Assembly: GCA_902619835.1 (NCBI GenBank)
Contig: CACNFS010000007.1
Coordinates: 1 to 60,118 of the forward strand
Direction of reading: 5' to 3'
Length of the DNA: 60,118 bases
From: an uncultured Pelagibacteraceae bacterium
GTDB lineage: Bacteria > Pseudomonadota > Alphaproteobacteria > Pelagibacterales > Pelagibacteraceae
The position numbers and the translations under genes were made by a program. The notes beneath the pieces are model-generated. The model did not search any database, was not told the origin of the DNA, and saw only the letters and a list, made by a program, of their open reading frames with translations. Positions 42,515 to 52,477 of the stretch are shown piece after piece (positions within the stretch are counted from its first letter, which is position 1; the number at the start of each line of letters is the position of its first letter).

Positions 42515-42555
42515 AGTTAATTTTCATGGTTGTTATCATTTGCTTTTGATTTTGT

Positions 42556-43140
42556 CTATACTGAAGCTGTTTGAGCCTTTTTTTCCTCTCTTAGTTTAGC
42601 TTTTTTCTCTCTTACAACTCGTCTTTTCGCTTTTTCAAGACTTTTTTGAAAAGATTCTTGACTACATAAAGCTAAAATTACTGGGTCTCTTGGCTTCAAA
42701 TTTGAAAAGTTCCAATAACTTCTTTTCCTAATTAAAGAGACTGTTCCTTTAGTGCTACCGACTAATTTTGAAATTTGTCCATCTGTTAACTCAGGTGCGT
42801 TTTTGCACAACCATAATATAGCGTCAGGCCTATCTTGCCTTTTTGATAATGGAGTATATTTTGGTTTCTTTCTCTCTTTTAGCTCTACTTCCTCAATCTT
42901 TTTTAATAGACTTAATTTCTTTGTTGGATCATTAGAACAAGACTCAATTTCTTCTCTAGAAAGTTGGCCCGCAAGTATAGGATTATAAGCTTTTATACCT
43001 TTAGCGACGTCTCCATCCGCGATACCTTTAACTTCAAGCTCATGTAAATTGCAAAATTCAGCTATTTGTTTAAAAGTTAGCGTGGTATTTTCAACTAACC
43101 AAACAGCAGTTGCTTTTGGCATAAAGGGTGTTTCTGTCAT
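42556..43140 (-). CDS. trcR: DUF1013 cell-cycle regulator TrcR
   Basis: 194 residues, alphaproteobacteria-specific. Two HTH-like repeats are visible: AVWLVENTTLTFKQIAEFC...GIADGD at residues 12-45 and LWLCKNAPELTDGQISKLVGSTKGTVSLIRKRSYW at about 108-142. The C-terminal tail is basic and alanine-rich. TrcR is described as an RNA-polymerase-associated cell-cycle transcription regulator in Brucella and Caulobacter. It lies 3 bp downstream of rpmE. Confidence 0.85.
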   Translation of the reverse strand: MTETPFMPKATAVWLVENTTLTFKQIAEFCNLHELEVKGIADGDVAKGIKAYNPILAGQLSREEIESCSNDPTKKLSLLKKIEEVELKERKKPKYTPLSKRQDRPDAILWLCKNAPELTDGQISKLVGSTKGTVSLIRKRSYWNFSNLKPRDPVILALCSQESFQKSLEKAKRRVVREKKAKLREEKKAQTASV

Positions 43141-43143
43141 AAT

Positions 43144-43368
43144 TTATTTTTTTGATCTGAGGTTGCTAAACTTTTTGTTATACTTGCTAACTCTACCTTT
43201 ATCTAAAACTTTCTGAGCTCCTCCAGTCCAAGCAAAATGCGATTTTGGATCGATATCTAGTTTTAAAACATCGTTTTCTTTACCCCAAGTTGATCTTGTT
43301 TCAAATTCTGATCCGTCAGTCATCACGACTTTAATTTTGTGATAATTTGGATGTATCTTTTTTTTCAT
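43144..43368 (-). CDS. rpmE: 50S ribosomal protein L31 (bL31)
   Basis: 74 residues, [22 protein letters not shown] followed by [14 protein letters not shown] and a KYNKKFSNL tail. It has no cysteines, so it is the zinc-independent type. It shares its strand and spacing with trcR downstream, an arrangement typical of alphaproteobacteria. Confidence 0.93.
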   Translation of the reverse strand: MKKKIHPNYHKIKVVMTDGSEFETRSTWGKENDVLKLDIDPKSHFAWTGGAQKVLDKGRVSKYNKKFSNLRSKK

Positions 43369-43405
43369 AAGCGTTTTTTTATATTATTAAAAGTTTTTAC
43401 TCAAT

Positions 43406-44200
43406 CTATTTTTTCTTAATTACCTCTTTAAATTCTTCAAATATATTTGAATTTGATGCTAAAATATTCTTTTTTAGAGGAAAATTTTTATCTTCATCAA
43501 AAAAATCGATAAAACCTCCAGCTTCTTTTACAATTACAATTCCAGCCGCAACATCCCAGTAGTTTAATTCTCTTTGCCAATAGCCATCAAATCTTCCACT
43601 TGCAACGTATGCCATATCTAAAGCTGCACTTCCATATTTTCGAATAGGTGAAAAGATAATCTTTGATATATTTATAAATTCAGAAAAAATTTCCTCTTTA
43701 TTTTGACTAGTATGCTTTGGACCTCCTGTTGCTAGCAGCGCATTTTTAAATCTTTTTTTGTTAGAAACTCTTAGTCTTTTATTATTCATATAAGCTCCAT
43801 TTCCCTTTTCGGCACAAAACATTTCATTTTTTATTGGATCAAATATAACACCACATTTAATTTCTTTATTTTCTTCGTAAGCAACCGAAATTGCAAATTG
43901 TGGGACACCGTTTAAAAAATTCAATGTACCGTCTATGGGATCAATAATCCATCTGTTATTAACATTTGATTTATTTATGAACCCTGTTTCTTCAGTTATG
44001 ATTCCGTAATCAGGGTGTGCTTTTTGTAATTCTTCTATTAGAATTTTTTCAGTTCTTTTATCTGCAGAAGAAACAAAATCTCCTGGCGCTTTAGTTGAAA
44101 CTTGTAAATTTTCAATTTCACCAAAGTCTCTAATTAAAGACTTAGATGCTTTTAAACATGCTTTTGTAATAATATTAATTTGAGGAGAGTTCAGCTTCAT
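43406..44200 (-). CDS. suhB: Inositol monophosphatase family protein (SuhB-like)
   Basis: 264 residues. IITEETGF and WIIDPIDGTLNFLNGVPQFAISVAY are the metal-binding motifs. GSAALDMAYVASGRFDGYW and YWDVAAGIVIVKEAGG (distal Asp) complete the signature. It hydrolyses inositol-1-phosphate or similar sugar phosphates and may have the RNA-related SuhB role. The start codon overlaps the efp stop (TAATG). Confidence 0.93.
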   Translation of the reverse strand: MKLNSPQINIITKACLKASKSLIRDFGEIENLQVSTKAPGDFVSSADKRTEKILIEELQKAHPDYGIITEETGFINKSNVNNRWIIDPIDGTLNFLNGVPQFAISVAYEENKEIKCGVIFDPIKNEMFCAEKGNGAYMNNKRLRVSNKKRFKNALLATGGPKHTSQNKEEIFSEFINISKIIFSPIRKYGSAALDMAYVASGRFDGYWQRELNYWDVAAGIVIVKEAGGFIDFFDEDKNFPLKKNILASNSNIFEEFKEVIKKK

Positions 44201-44763
44201 TAGCTTACTCTTTTTACGTATTCCAAAGTTCTTGTATCTATTAAAATTTTTTCTCCACTTTCTATAAAAGGAGGGACATTAATTTTTAAACCACAATCAA
44301 GCATCGCAGGCTTATAAGATGAAGAAGCAGTCTGATTTTTTATAGCAGCATCTGTTGCTTCAATTTTTACTTCAATATTATTTGGAAGTTCAATAGAAAT
44401 AGGTTTTTCGTCCATAAACAATATTATGACCTCTAAATTTTCTTTCAGTAACTTGTACTTTTCCTCAGTTAATGATTTAGATATTTCTACTTGCTCGAAA
44501 GTTTTTTTATCCATGAAATGACAATTATCACCATCTATATATAAAAAATTAAATTTTTTTTCATCTACCTCAGCTTTTTCAACTGTTTCACTCGATCTAA
44601 ATCTCTCATTGAGTTTTGTTCCTTTAAGCACACTTTTTAATTCTACTTGATTAAAAGCCCCTCCTTTTCCTGGCTTAACATGTTGTATCTTTAATACATT
44701 CCAATAGTCATTTTTATGCTCGATGATCATTCCTGGTTTTATCTCGTTGGCTGTAATTTTCAT
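44200..44763 (-). CDS. efp: Translation elongation factor P
   Basis: 187 residues, three beta-barrel domains. The tip loop that inserts into the P site is HVKPGKGGAFNQVELKS, with K33 as the candidate modified lysine; the C-terminal barrel includes PPFIESGEKILIDTRT. It relieves ribosome stalling at polyproline. It has an ATGA overlap with thiE upstream and overlaps suhB downstream. Confidence 0.96.
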   Translation of the reverse strand: MKITANEIKPGMIIEHKNDYWNVLKIQHVKPGKGGAFNQVELKSVLKGTKLNERFRSSETVEKAEVDEKKFNFLYIDGDNCHFMDKKTFEQVEISKSLTEEKYKLLKENLEVIILFMDEKPISIELPNNIEVKIEATDAAIKNQTASSSYKPAMLDCGLKINVPPFIESGEKILIDTRTLEYVKRVS

Positions 44764-45404
44764 TTAAAATTTCTTATCGCTATTTCGGGTTTTAAAATTG
44801 GGTTATCCCAGATATAACTTGATATTGCAATATATTTTGCCCCAGAGTTTAATAGTATTTTATAATTTGAATTATCAATTCCTCCTATCGCGACAATAGG
44901 CTTTTTAATTTCTATTTTAGCCCATCGAAGTATCTCAAGATTAGCTTTTTTAGCACCAGGTTTTAATTTAGATTTAAAAAAAGATCCAAATGCAAGATAA
45001 TCTGAGTTTATTTTTACAGCTCTTTTTGCTAAAGTTTTTGAGCAATGACATGTAATTCCTAATATTTTATTTTTTAATTTTTTTCTTGCATCAGATATGG
45101 ACCCGTCTAGTTGACCCATATGGCAGCCATCTGCCTTAATTTTTGATGCCAAAAGATAATCATCGTTAACAATGAATTTTACTTTATGTTTAGAAGTAAT
45201 CTTTTGCAATTTAGTTGCAATTTTTATGAGTGAGTCTTTTTTGTGATGTTTTAAACGTAATTGAAAAAATTTTACATTTTTATAGGCTAAAACTTTATCT
45301 AAAATTGAATAAAAGTTATTATTTATTCTGTTTGGTGAAATTAAATATACTAATCTGCTCAATTTATTTATGCTGCTGACTCTTTTTCTAATTCTTCGGA
45401 CCAC
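44760..45404 (-). CDS. thiE: Thiamine-phosphate synthase-like protein (ThiE/TenI fold)
   Basis: Up to 214 residues. LVYLISPNRI, FFQLRLKHHK, IVNDDYLLA, GCHMGQLDG, GITCHC, YLAFGSFFKSK and VAIGGIDN appear in ThiE order. The GTG start at 45404 overlaps fba by 37 bp; a TTG at 45365, 2 bp after the fba stop, would place the first beta strand at the N-terminus and is equally possible. ThiE couples HMP-PP to thiazole phosphate. SAR11 is an HMP auxotroph that keeps this last step. It might instead be TenI-like. Confidence 0.8.
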   Translation of the reverse strand: MVRRIRKRVSSINKLSRLVYLISPNRINNNFYSILDKVLAYKNVKFFQLRLKHHKKDSLIKIATKLQKITSKHKVKFIVNDDYLLASKIKADGCHMGQLDGSISDARKKLKNKILGITCHCSKTLAKRAVKINSDYLAFGSFFKSKLKPGAKKANLEILRWAKIEIKKPIVAIGGIDNSNYKILLNSGAKYIAISSYIWDNPILKPEIAIRNFK

Positions 45405-46384
45405 TCCCCTTTAGATGAAAGACCATTCATTTTAGCTCTATGATTAAAAGCTTTTTGGATATTTTCTAAATTCTCTTGATTTTTTCCAAACTCTTTTAAC
45501 GCGGTTGCTTGCAATCCTCTTCCAAAAGAGAAAGTGATTAAAAAATTACTATCATTTATTTTGTTTATTTCATTTAAGTTTTTACTAGACTCAATTTCCG
45601 ACTGTCCACCTGACAAAAAAGCTATACCAGGTACTTCGGTTGGTACATTTTTTTTCAAACAATCTAAAGTTTTTTTAGCGATTTCTTCAGCGTTAGATTT
45701 ATCTTTGCATTCTGAGCCAGGTATTACCATATTAGGTTTAAGAACAGTGCCCTTTAAATTAACTTTATGTAATTCAAGTTCGTTATAACACTCATTAAGC
45801 ACATCTGTCGTAACTTGATAGCATTTATCAATATTGTGAGAACCATCCATTAAGACTTCTGGTTCAACTATTGGTACCATTTTAGCTTCTTGCACTAAAG
45901 CAGCGTATCTTGCTAATGCGTGGGCATTAGACTTTATAGATTGTGCAGATGGAAATGTATCTGAAATTTTATAAACAGCTCTCCATTTTGTAAATCTCGC
46001 ACCTAAATCATAATACTCTTTTAATCTTTCGCGTAAACCATCTAAACCCTCTGTAATAGTTTCATCGCTAGATCCAGCAAGAGGTTTAGCACCTTTATCA
46101 ACTTTTATTCCTGGTATAGCTCCATGTTTAGAAATTAATTCTGGAATTGTTGGACCCAAGGTAGTTTTTTGTCTTATTGTTTCATCAAATAAAATTACTC
46201 CTCCAATATAATCTTTCATTGCACTTGAATTAAAAAGAGTTTGTCTAAAGTTCAGTCTATTTATTTCGATATTTTCTACATTTATACTTTTAAATCTCTT
46301 AGCTATTGTTCCAGTACTTTCATCTGCAGCAAGAATACCTTTGCCTTTAGCGCACATTTTTTTAGCAATTTCATTTAATGTCAT
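45368..46384 (-). CDS. fba: Class I fructose-bisphosphate aldolase
   Basis: 338 residues. GKGILAADESTGTIAKRF, GVILFDETIRQ, FTKWRAVY, IVEPEVLMDG, GTVLKPNMV (Schiff-base Lys) and FLSGGQSE are the class I signatures, close to eukaryotic-type enzymes. It cleaves FBP in glycolysis or, as expected for SAR11, works in gluconeogenesis. It lies 9 bp downstream of pgk, in the tkt-pgk-fba order. Confidence 0.95.
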   Translation of the reverse strand: MTLNEIAKKMCAKGKGILAADESTGTIAKRFKSINVENIEINRLNFRQTLFNSSAMKDYIGGVILFDETIRQKTTLGPTIPELISKHGAIPGIKVDKGAKPLAGSSDETITEGLDGLRERLKEYYDLGARFTKWRAVYKISDTFPSAQSIKSNAHALARYAALVQEAKMVPIVEPEVLMDGSHNIDKCYQVTTDVLNECYNELELHKVNLKGTVLKPNMVIPGSECKDKSNAEEIAKKTLDCLKKNVPTEVPGIAFLSGGQSEIESSKNLNEINKINDSNFLITFSFGRGLQATALKEFGKNQENLENIQKAFNHRAKMNGLSSKGEWSEELEKESAA

Positions 46385-46393
46385 AGCGATTAT

Positions 46394-47584
46394 TTATTTT
46401 AAAACACTTATACCAGGCAAGTCTTTTCCTTCTAGGTACTCTAAAAATGCTCCTCCTGCTGTTGATAAGTGAGAGAAAGTAAGTTTGTCATTACTTTTAT
46501 TTATTGCTGCGAGAGTGTCTCCACCTCCAAGCACAGATATTAAAGATTTTTCTAAAGTATTCTTTGAGATTTTTTCAGCAATCGATAAAGTTCCTGTTGA
46601 AAAATTCTTATTTTCAAAATACCCGGCTGGTCCATTCCACAGAACAGTATTTGACTCGTTAATCTTTTTTTGAATTTTTTTAATTGTATTGGGGCCTATA
46701 TCTAAAATTATTTCATTTTCTTTAATTTCATCAAGATTTTTATTTTTACCAGTTCCCTCAAAGTCTGTTCCTACCATGCAATCTTCAGGTATTAATATTT
46801 TACAATTATGCTCCTCTACTTTTTTATAAATATTTTCTATTATCTCTCTTGTATTTTTTTCAATTAAAGATTTACCTACTTTAAAATTTTTATGAACAAA
46901 GAAATTATTAGCCATTGCCCCAACAATTACTATATTGTCTACTTTTTTTAAAAGATTAGTAATAACATTAATCTTTGTAGAAATTTTTGATCCACCGATA
47001 ATGCAAGTAACTGGTTTTTTTTTATTTTTTATAATAAGATTTATTGCAGTTATTTCCTTTTTTAATAATGGACCAGCATAACTTTTTTTAACAAATTTTG
47101 TAATACTATGCACAGAAGCTTGTTTTCTGTGAGAGCATGAAAATGCATCATTAATATAAATGTCTCCAAGTTCACCTAACTTTTTTGAAAAATCTTGGCC
47201 ATCTTCGGTTTCTTCTTTAAAAAATCTTATATTCTCTATTAATACTACCTCACCCCCTTTTAGGTTAGAAAATTTTTCTTTAGTTTCACTATCAAAAGTT
47301 CCTCTAAAAAAATAAACATTAGTTTTAAGCGCATCTTTGAGATATTTGTAAATAGGTATTAAAGACAGGTCAGGAACATTAACTCCTTTCGGTCGACCTA
47401 AATGACTAATAATTATAATTTTTGCTTTTTTTTCAATTAGTCTATTTATAAAAGGTAAACATAAAGTTATTCTTGTATCATCTTTTATAACTTTATCTTC
47501 AATTGGAACATTTAAATCCAATCTGAGAATTATTTTTTGATCTTTGATTTCTAAATCGTCAGGAAAGAAATTTATTTCACCCAT
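46394..47584 (-). CDS. pgk: Phosphoglycerate kinase
   Basis: 396 residues with LRLDLNVPIEDKVI, ISHLGRPKG, INDAFSCSHRKQAS, GPLLKKEI, GGSKISTK, WNGPAGYFE and GGGDTLAAI, then STAGGAFLEYLEG. The length and all substrate and nucleotide motifs are canonical. It interconverts 1,3-bisphosphoglycerate and 3-phosphoglycerate with ATP. It starts 10 bp after tkt. Confidence 0.96.
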   Translation of the reverse strand: MGEINFFPDDLEIKDQKIILRLDLNVPIEDKVIKDDTRITLCLPFINRLIEKKAKIIIISHLGRPKGVNVPDLSLIPIYKYLKDALKTNVYFFRGTFDSETKEKFSNLKGGEVVLIENIRFFKEETEDGQDFSKKLGELGDIYINDAFSCSHRKQASVHSITKFVKKSYAGPLLKKEITAINLIIKNKKKPVTCIIGGSKISTKINVITNLLKKVDNIVIVGAMANNFFVHKNFKVGKSLIEKNTREIIENIYKKVEEHNCKILIPEDCMVGTDFEGTGKNKNLDEIKENEIILDIGPNTIKKIQKKINESNTVLWNGPAGYFENKNFSTGTLSIAEKISKNTLEKSLISVLGGGDTLAAINKSNDKLTFSHLSTAGGAFLEYLEGKDLPGISVLK

Positions 47585-47593
47585 CGATTTCTA

Positions 47594-49576
47594 TTACTCT
47601 CTCAATTTTTTTTGAATGAAATTTGTTATATCTTCTTCTGATAATTTTAAATGTTTGTAAACTTCTTTATAAGGAGCACTTTCACCAAATTTATCTATAC
47701 CTAAATTGGCACCTTTATTTTTGATATATTTTTGCCAAGACATTACACTTCCAGCTTCTAGTGTAATGATCAATGAGTTTTCTTCTAAAATGTCTTTGCG
47801 GTAATCTTCAGGTTGTTTATCAAAAAGCTCCATACATGGCATTGAAACTACTTTTGAGTGGATATTGTTTTCTTTAAGTTTATTTTGAACTTTTAAGGCA
47901 AGCTCTACCTCCGTACCTGAAGCAACTAATGTTACATTGCTCTCATGTGAAGTTAAATTAACTACATATGCTCCTTTTTCACATTTGTTTTCTTTTAAGT
48001 TTTTTGGGTTTATGTAAGGAACTTTTTGTCTAGATAATGCAATTGCACTTGGCGTGTTTTTGCTTTTTAAAGCAATTTCCCAACATTCGAATGTTTCACT
48101 TATATCAGCAGGTCTAAAAACATTTAGATTTGGAATTGCTCTTAAGCCAGCTAATTGCTCAACAGGCTGATGAGTGGGGCCATCCTCTCCAAGTCCAATG
48201 GAATCGTGCGAAAAAATATAAATTAATTTTAAGCCCATTAAAGCAGATAATCTTATTGAAGGCTTACAATAATCTGAAAAAATTAAAAAAGTTCCCCCAT
48301 AGGGAATTAGCCCTCCATAAAGAGCCAAACCGTTCATTACCGAAGCCATACCATGTTCTCTAACTCCATAGTGAATATAATTACCATTAAAATTTTTTGA
48401 ATTAATTACTTTTGAGTTTTTGGTCTTAGTATTGTTAGATCCACTTAAATCTGCAGAGCCTCCGATTAATTGAGGTAGTAAATTTGAAATACTCTCAATT
48501 ACCGCCATCGAACATTGGCGAGTTGCTAAACTAGGCTTGGTTTCAAAATATTTTGATTTTTCTTTTTCTACTAAACTCTCTAAATCTTTAAGATCTGAGT
48601 CGATATATGTGTTTTTAAATTCCTCAATGATTTTAGAATTTTTACTATCAATAGTATTTCTCCATTTTTTTTCCAGCAATTCTCCTTTATCACCCATTTT
48701 TCTCCACTCATTAAGAATATCTTGCGGTATTTCAAAAGGTTTGTATTTCCATTTAAGTTTTTTTCTAACTAGATTTATTTCATCCTCTCCTAAGGGAGAA
48801 CCATGAGAAGAAGATTTACCAGATTTATTAGGCGAGCCAAATCCTATAATAGTTTTACATGAAATTAACGTGGGTTTTTTAGATTTTGAAGCTTTAGAAA
48901 TTGCATTAGATATTTTTTTCTCATCATGACCATTAATATCCAAAAAATTCCAACCGTATGCCTCAAACCTTTTCTTATAGTTGTCTGAAACACTAAGAGA
49001 GGTAGATCCGTCAATTGAAATTTTGTTATTATCAAAAAAAACAACCAAATTTTTTAATTTTAAATGCCCCGCTAAACTCATCACTTCATGACTAATACCT
49101 TCCATTAAGTCGCCATCACTAGCGAAGACATAAGTTTTGTTATTTATTATGCTATTTCCAAATTTTTTTCTTAATATTTCTTCTGCAATAGCCATTCCAA
49201 CAGCATTACCTAAACCTTGCCCTAATGGTCCAGTAGTAGTTTCGATTCCGCTCCCTTTTTTATACTCAGGGTGTCCAGCGCAAATAGAATTTAGTTGTCT
49301 AAAATTTTTTATGTCATCAATAGAAATGGATTTGTACCCAGTTAAGTAAAGCAATGAGTAAAGAAGCATTGATCCATGACCAGCTGATAAAACAAATCTA
49401 TCTCTATTGATCCATTCAGGGTTTTTAGGATTAAACCTGAGGTGGTATTTAAATAAGACTGTTGCAACATCTGCCATGCCCATCGGCATTCCGGGGTGGC
49501 CAGAGTTGGCTTTTTGCACAGCATCGATCGACAAGAATCTTACTGCATTGGTTAAATGATTTAATTTTACGCTCAC
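47594..49576 (-). CDS. tkt: Transketolase
   Basis: 660 residues. [66 protein letters not shown] (TPP/Mg motif) and [20 protein letters not shown] are the domain motifs. It starts with GTG. It serves the non-oxidative pentose phosphate pathway with the transaldolase at 39479. It is divergent from the DUF4164-like gene, 57 bp away; that gap presumably carries both promoters. Confidence 0.96.
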   Translation of the reverse strand: MSVKLNHLTNAVRFLSIDAVQKANSGHPGMPMGMADVATVLFKYHLRFNPKNPEWINRDRFVLSAGHGSMLLYSLLYLTGYKSISIDDIKNFRQLNSICAGHPEYKKGSGIETTTGPLGQGLGNAVGMAIAEEILRKKFGNSIINNKTYVFASDGDLMEGISHEVMSLAGHLKLKNLVVFFDNNKISIDGSTSLSVSDNYKKRFEAYGWNFLDINGHDEKKISNAISKASKSKKPTLISCKTIIGFGSPNKSGKSSSHGSPLGEDEINLVRKKLKWKYKPFEIPQDILNEWRKMGDKGELLEKKWRNTIDSKNSKIIEEFKNTYIDSDLKDLESLVEKEKSKYFETKPSLATRQCSMAVIESISNLLPQLIGGSADLSGSNNTKTKNSKVINSKNFNGNYIHYGVREHGMASVMNGLALYGGLIPYGGTFLIFSDYCKPSIRLSALMGLKLIYIFSHDSIGLGEDGPTHQPVEQLAGLRAIPNLNVFRPADISETFECWEIALKSKNTPSAIALSRQKVPYINPKNLKENKCEKGAYVVNLTSHESNVTLVASGTEVELALKVQNKLKENNIHSKVVSMPCMELFDKQPEDYRKDILEENSLIITLEAGSVMSWQKYIKNKGANLGIDKFGESAPYKEVYKHLKLSEEDITNFIQKKLRE

Positions 49577-49633
49577 TTTTAATAACCTATATAGACTTAA
49601 ACTAAGTATATCAATAATATGATATAATATTTT

Positions 49634-49957
49634 ATGAGTATAATTGAGAAGAAAGAAAAAAAATTAAATCAGTTGATAAACAAACTTAATTCTTTGTCTT
49701 TAACTTATTCACAACCAACCTATGAAATAGAAAAAATCAAGACTGAAAAAAATGAAATTTTAAGACAAAAAATTGAAATTGAAAATAAAAATAAAGAGCT
49801 TTTAAGGGAACATAAGTATTTGAAAGATAAAATTAATGAATTACAAATTGCAGTAAAAAAAAAATCAGAGCTTGAGGATAATTTTAATCAAGAAATAGAA
49901 GAATTAAGTCAAGAAACAAAAGATCTTGTATCAGAAATTGAAAAATGGCAAATGTAA
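49634..49957 (+). CDS. DUF4164-like coiled-coil protein
   Basis: 107 residues, almost entirely a heptad-like coiled coil rich in Glu, Lys, Ile and Leu. It has no signal peptide. A small coiled-coil gene (DUF4164 type) lies at this place, between divergent tkt and zapA, in many alphaproteobacteria, and it may take part in cell division. It overlaps zapA by 13 bp, so it is translationally coupled to it. Confidence 0.65.
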   Translation: MSIIEKKEKKLNQLINKLNSLSLTYSQPTYEIEKIKTEKNEILRQKIEIENKNKELLREHKYLKDKINELQIAVKKKSELEDNFNQEIEELSQETKDLVSEIEKWQM

Positions 49958-50391
49958 ATATCAAATTTAATAATAAAGACTATCTACTTTCCTGTGACGA
50001 CGGACAAGAAGAGTCATTAAAAAAACTGACGAAATTTTTAGATAAAAAATACAATGAATTAAAAGAAAAACTAGGCAATATTGGAGAAAATAAACTTTTA
50101 TTGATAACAACCATCCAGCTGATTGATGAATACTTTGATTTAAAAGCCAAAGTCTCTGATCAAAAAAAAAAATTAGATGAAATTTCAAGTAAATTTAAGG
50201 AGATTAGAGCCCTGGCAATTGAATATAAAAAAGATAAAGACTCAGAGATAAAAAAACTTAATGAAGAACTAGAACAATTTAAAATAACCATTGAGAAAAA
50301 TAATAATCTTTATGAGTCAATGATAGATAAAACTGCTGAATCACTAGAGAAGATTATATCTAATACAGAGTCTTTATCCAAAATACAGTAA
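49945..50391 (+). CDS. zapA: Cell division protein ZapA
   Basis: 148 residues. [40 protein letters not shown] is the ZapA head domain. A long coiled coil follows (LKAKVSDQKKKLDEISSKF to the end), longer than in E. coli (109 residues). It stabilises FtsZ filaments. Its stop overlaps the 5-FCL start as TAATG, leaving no room for a 6S RNA here. Confidence 0.85.
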   Translation: MANVNIKFNNKDYLLSCDDGQEESLKKLTKFLDKKYNELKEKLGNIGENKLLLITTIQLIDEYFDLKAKVSDQKKKLDEISSKFKEIRALAIEYKKDKDSEIKKLNEELEQFKITIEKNNNLYESMIDKTAESLEKIISNTESLSKIQ

Positions 50392-50942
50392 TGGATAAAA
50401 AAGATGCAATAAGAAAAAAATATTTTCTAAAGAGGAAGAAAAAGTACTTCAAGGTCGACAGTAAATTTTTTACACCCCTAATTAAATTGTTAAAAAAAAA
50501 ATTTAGAAATCAACATTTAAATATTTCCATCTATTATCCTAATAATTATGAGGTTGATATTTTGGAAATTTTCAAGATTGAATATTTTTCAAATTCAAAA
50601 TTTCTACTTCCTATTATTGAAAATAACAATTCAATGAATTTCTATATATGGAAAAAAAACGATATTTTGTTAGTAAATAAATATGGAATTCTTGAGCCAG
50701 ATAAGACCAAAATAGTTAATCCAAATGTTATATTAGTTCCAGTTTTAGCTTTTGATAAAAATAAAAATAGACTTGGATATGGTAAAGGTTTTTATGATAA
50801 GTATCTTAATAAATACTTTAAAAAAAATAAAAAAAAATTAGCGGTCGGTGTTGCATTTTCTTTTCAAAAATATAATAACCTGCCAGCAAATAATGAGGAC
50901 TTTAAATTACATCATATAATCACAGACAAAGGAATAATATAA
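50391..50942 (+). CDS. 5-formyltetrahydrofolate cyclo-ligase
   Basis: 183 residues. The N-terminal basic block (KDAIRKKYFLKRKKKYF), VNPNVILVPVLAFDKNKNRLGYGKGFYDKYL (ATP/folate-binding GxGxGFYDK) and a short C-terminus match YgfA/MTHFS. It returns 5-formyl-THF to the active folate pool. The next gene starts at its stop codon (TAATG). Confidence 0.9.
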   Translation: MDKKDAIRKKYFLKRKKKYFKVDSKFFTPLIKLLKKKFRNQHLNISIYYPNNYEVDILEIFKIEYFSNSKFLLPIIENNNSMNFYIWKKNDILLVNKYGILEPDKTKIVNPNVILVPVLAFDKNKNRLGYGKGFYDKYLNKYFKKNKKKLAVGVAFSFQKYNNLPANNEDFKLHHIITDKGII

Positions 50943-51748
50943 TGAAAATTTTAATTCTTGGTGATGTGATGGGTTCATCCGGAAGAAAAGCTTTAAAAAA
51001 AAACCTATCAAATATTATTTTAAAAAATAAAATTGAGTTTTCAGTTATAAATGGTGAAAATGCTGCAGATGATGGAAAAGGGATAACAAAAGATATTGCA
51101 GAAGAATTTTTCTCAGAGGGCATAGATGTAATCACTTCAGGCAATCATATTTGGGACAAAGATGAGACAACTAAATACATTGAAATAGAGAGAAGGCTAT
51201 TAAGACCAGCAAATTATGCAGAAGGCACTCCTGGTAAAGGTTATGGAATATTTTTAACAAAAGATAAGAAATATAAAATTGGTGTAACAAATTTAATGGG
51301 CAATGTTTTTATGAGGAAAACTGATGACGTATTTAAAATAGCCAAAGATATTTTTAATAATATGAAATTAAGAAAAGATGTTGACTTTTCTATTGTAGAT
51401 TTTCATGGAGAAATCACCAGTGAAAAAATGGCTATTGGCCATTTTCTTGATGGTTACACAACATGTGTTGTAGGAACTCATACCCATGTTCCAACTGCAG
51501 ACACAAGAGTTTTAGTTAAAGGAACAGCTTATCAAACTGATATAGGGATGTGCGGAGATTATAACTCTGTAATTGGAATGAATAAAGAAAATTCAATTAA
51601 AAGATTTTTCAAAGAGAAAGATGCTGTCAATCATTTTCCCGCTGATGGGGAAGCCACTCTTTCTGGCGTAATAGTAGATGCAGATAATGACACTGGCTTA
51701 GCAAAAAAAATTAATAGAATTTTAATAGGCGGTTCTTTAAATAATTAG
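50942..51748 (+). CDS. ymdB: YmdB-family metallophosphoesterase
   Basis: 268 residues with ILGDVMGSSGRKAL, NGENAADDGKGI, TSGNHIWDKDE, DFHGEITSEKMA, VGTHTHVPTADTRVL and TDIGMCGDYNSVIGM: the dinuclear-metal Asp/His/Asn set of the TIGR00282 family (2',3'-cyclic nucleotide phosphodiesterase). Its role in this organism is not known. yebC follows 2 bp later. Confidence 0.92.
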   Translation: MKILILGDVMGSSGRKALKKNLSNIILKNKIEFSVINGENAADDGKGITKDIAEEFFSEGIDVITSGNHIWDKDETTKYIEIERRLLRPANYAEGTPGKGYGIFLTKDKKYKIGVTNLMGNVFMRKTDDVFKIAKDIFNNMKLRKDVDFSIVDFHGEITSEKMAIGHFLDGYTTCVVGTHTHVPTADTRVLVKGTAYQTDIGMCGDYNSVIGMNKENSIKRFFKEKDAVNHFPADGEATLSGVIVDADNDTGLAKKINRILIGGSLNN

Positions 51749-51750
51749 CT

Positions 51751-52473
51751 ATGGCAGGACATTCTCACTGGGCTGGCATTAAGCACAAAAAAGGTAGAGC
51801 AGATAAAGAAAGATCAAAAATTTTTTCTAAAATTTCAAGAGAAATAACTGTTGCCGCAAAGCTTGGAGATAAAAATCCAGAAATGAATCCTAGATTGAGA
51901 ACTGCTATTCAGGCTGCAAAACAGGCAAATATGCCTAAAGACAATATCATTAGAGCAATCAATAAATCTGAAATAAGCAACGATAAGAACTATGATAATC
52001 TAAGATATGAAGGATTTGGACCGTTTAATACTGCTTTAATAATTGAAACTTTAACTAATAATAAAAATAGAGCAGCATCTAGTATTAGAACAGTGTTACA
52101 AAAAAATGGAGGACGGCTCGGTGAAACCGGATCAACCACCCATATGTTTAATAATTATGGCATAATACAAATAGAAAAAAATAAAATAAGTGATGAATTG
52201 ATCTTCGAAATAGCTATAAATTGTGGAGCAAAGGATTGTTTAAAAACTGAAGAATTTCACGAGATCATTACCGAAAAAGAGGATTTTTATAAAATTAAAA
52301 CTGAATTAGAAAAAAAAATAGATAATTTTGCTTATTCAGCTATAGAGTGGAGAGCTATAAATTTTTTGAAATTGGATAAAAATCAAAGTGAGAAAATGAT
52401 AGAAGTTTTAACCAACCTTGAAGACCTTGATGATGTGCAAAATGTTTATACTAACGCTAATTTAAACAACTAA
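51751..52473 (+). CDS. yebC: YebC/PmpR family protein
   Basis: 240 residues, MAGHSHWAGIKHKKGRADKERSKIFSKISREI with NPRLRTAIQAAKQANMPKDNIIRAI. It is a canonical YebC, associated with relief of ribosome stalling and with transcription regulation. In many proteobacteria it heads the yebC-ruvCAB cluster. Here it is followed after 4 bp by a phage-type RuvC, then directly by tolQ. Confidence 0.95.
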   Translation: MAGHSHWAGIKHKKGRADKERSKIFSKISREITVAAKLGDKNPEMNPRLRTAIQAAKQANMPKDNIIRAINKSEISNDKNYDNLRYEGFGPFNTALIIETLTNNKNRAASSIRTVLQKNGGRLGETGSTTHMFNNYGIIQIEKNKISDELIFEIAINCGAKDCLKTEEFHEIITEKEDFYKIKTELEKKIDNFAYSAIEWRAINFLKLDKNQSEKMIEVLTNLEDLDDVQNVYTNANLNN

Positions 52474-52477
52474 AAAT

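Noticed and set aside
50379-50400. Expected 6S RNA between zapA and the 5-FCL gene
   Set aside because: The two genes overlap at 50391 (TAATG), so there is no room for a 6S RNA at its common location.
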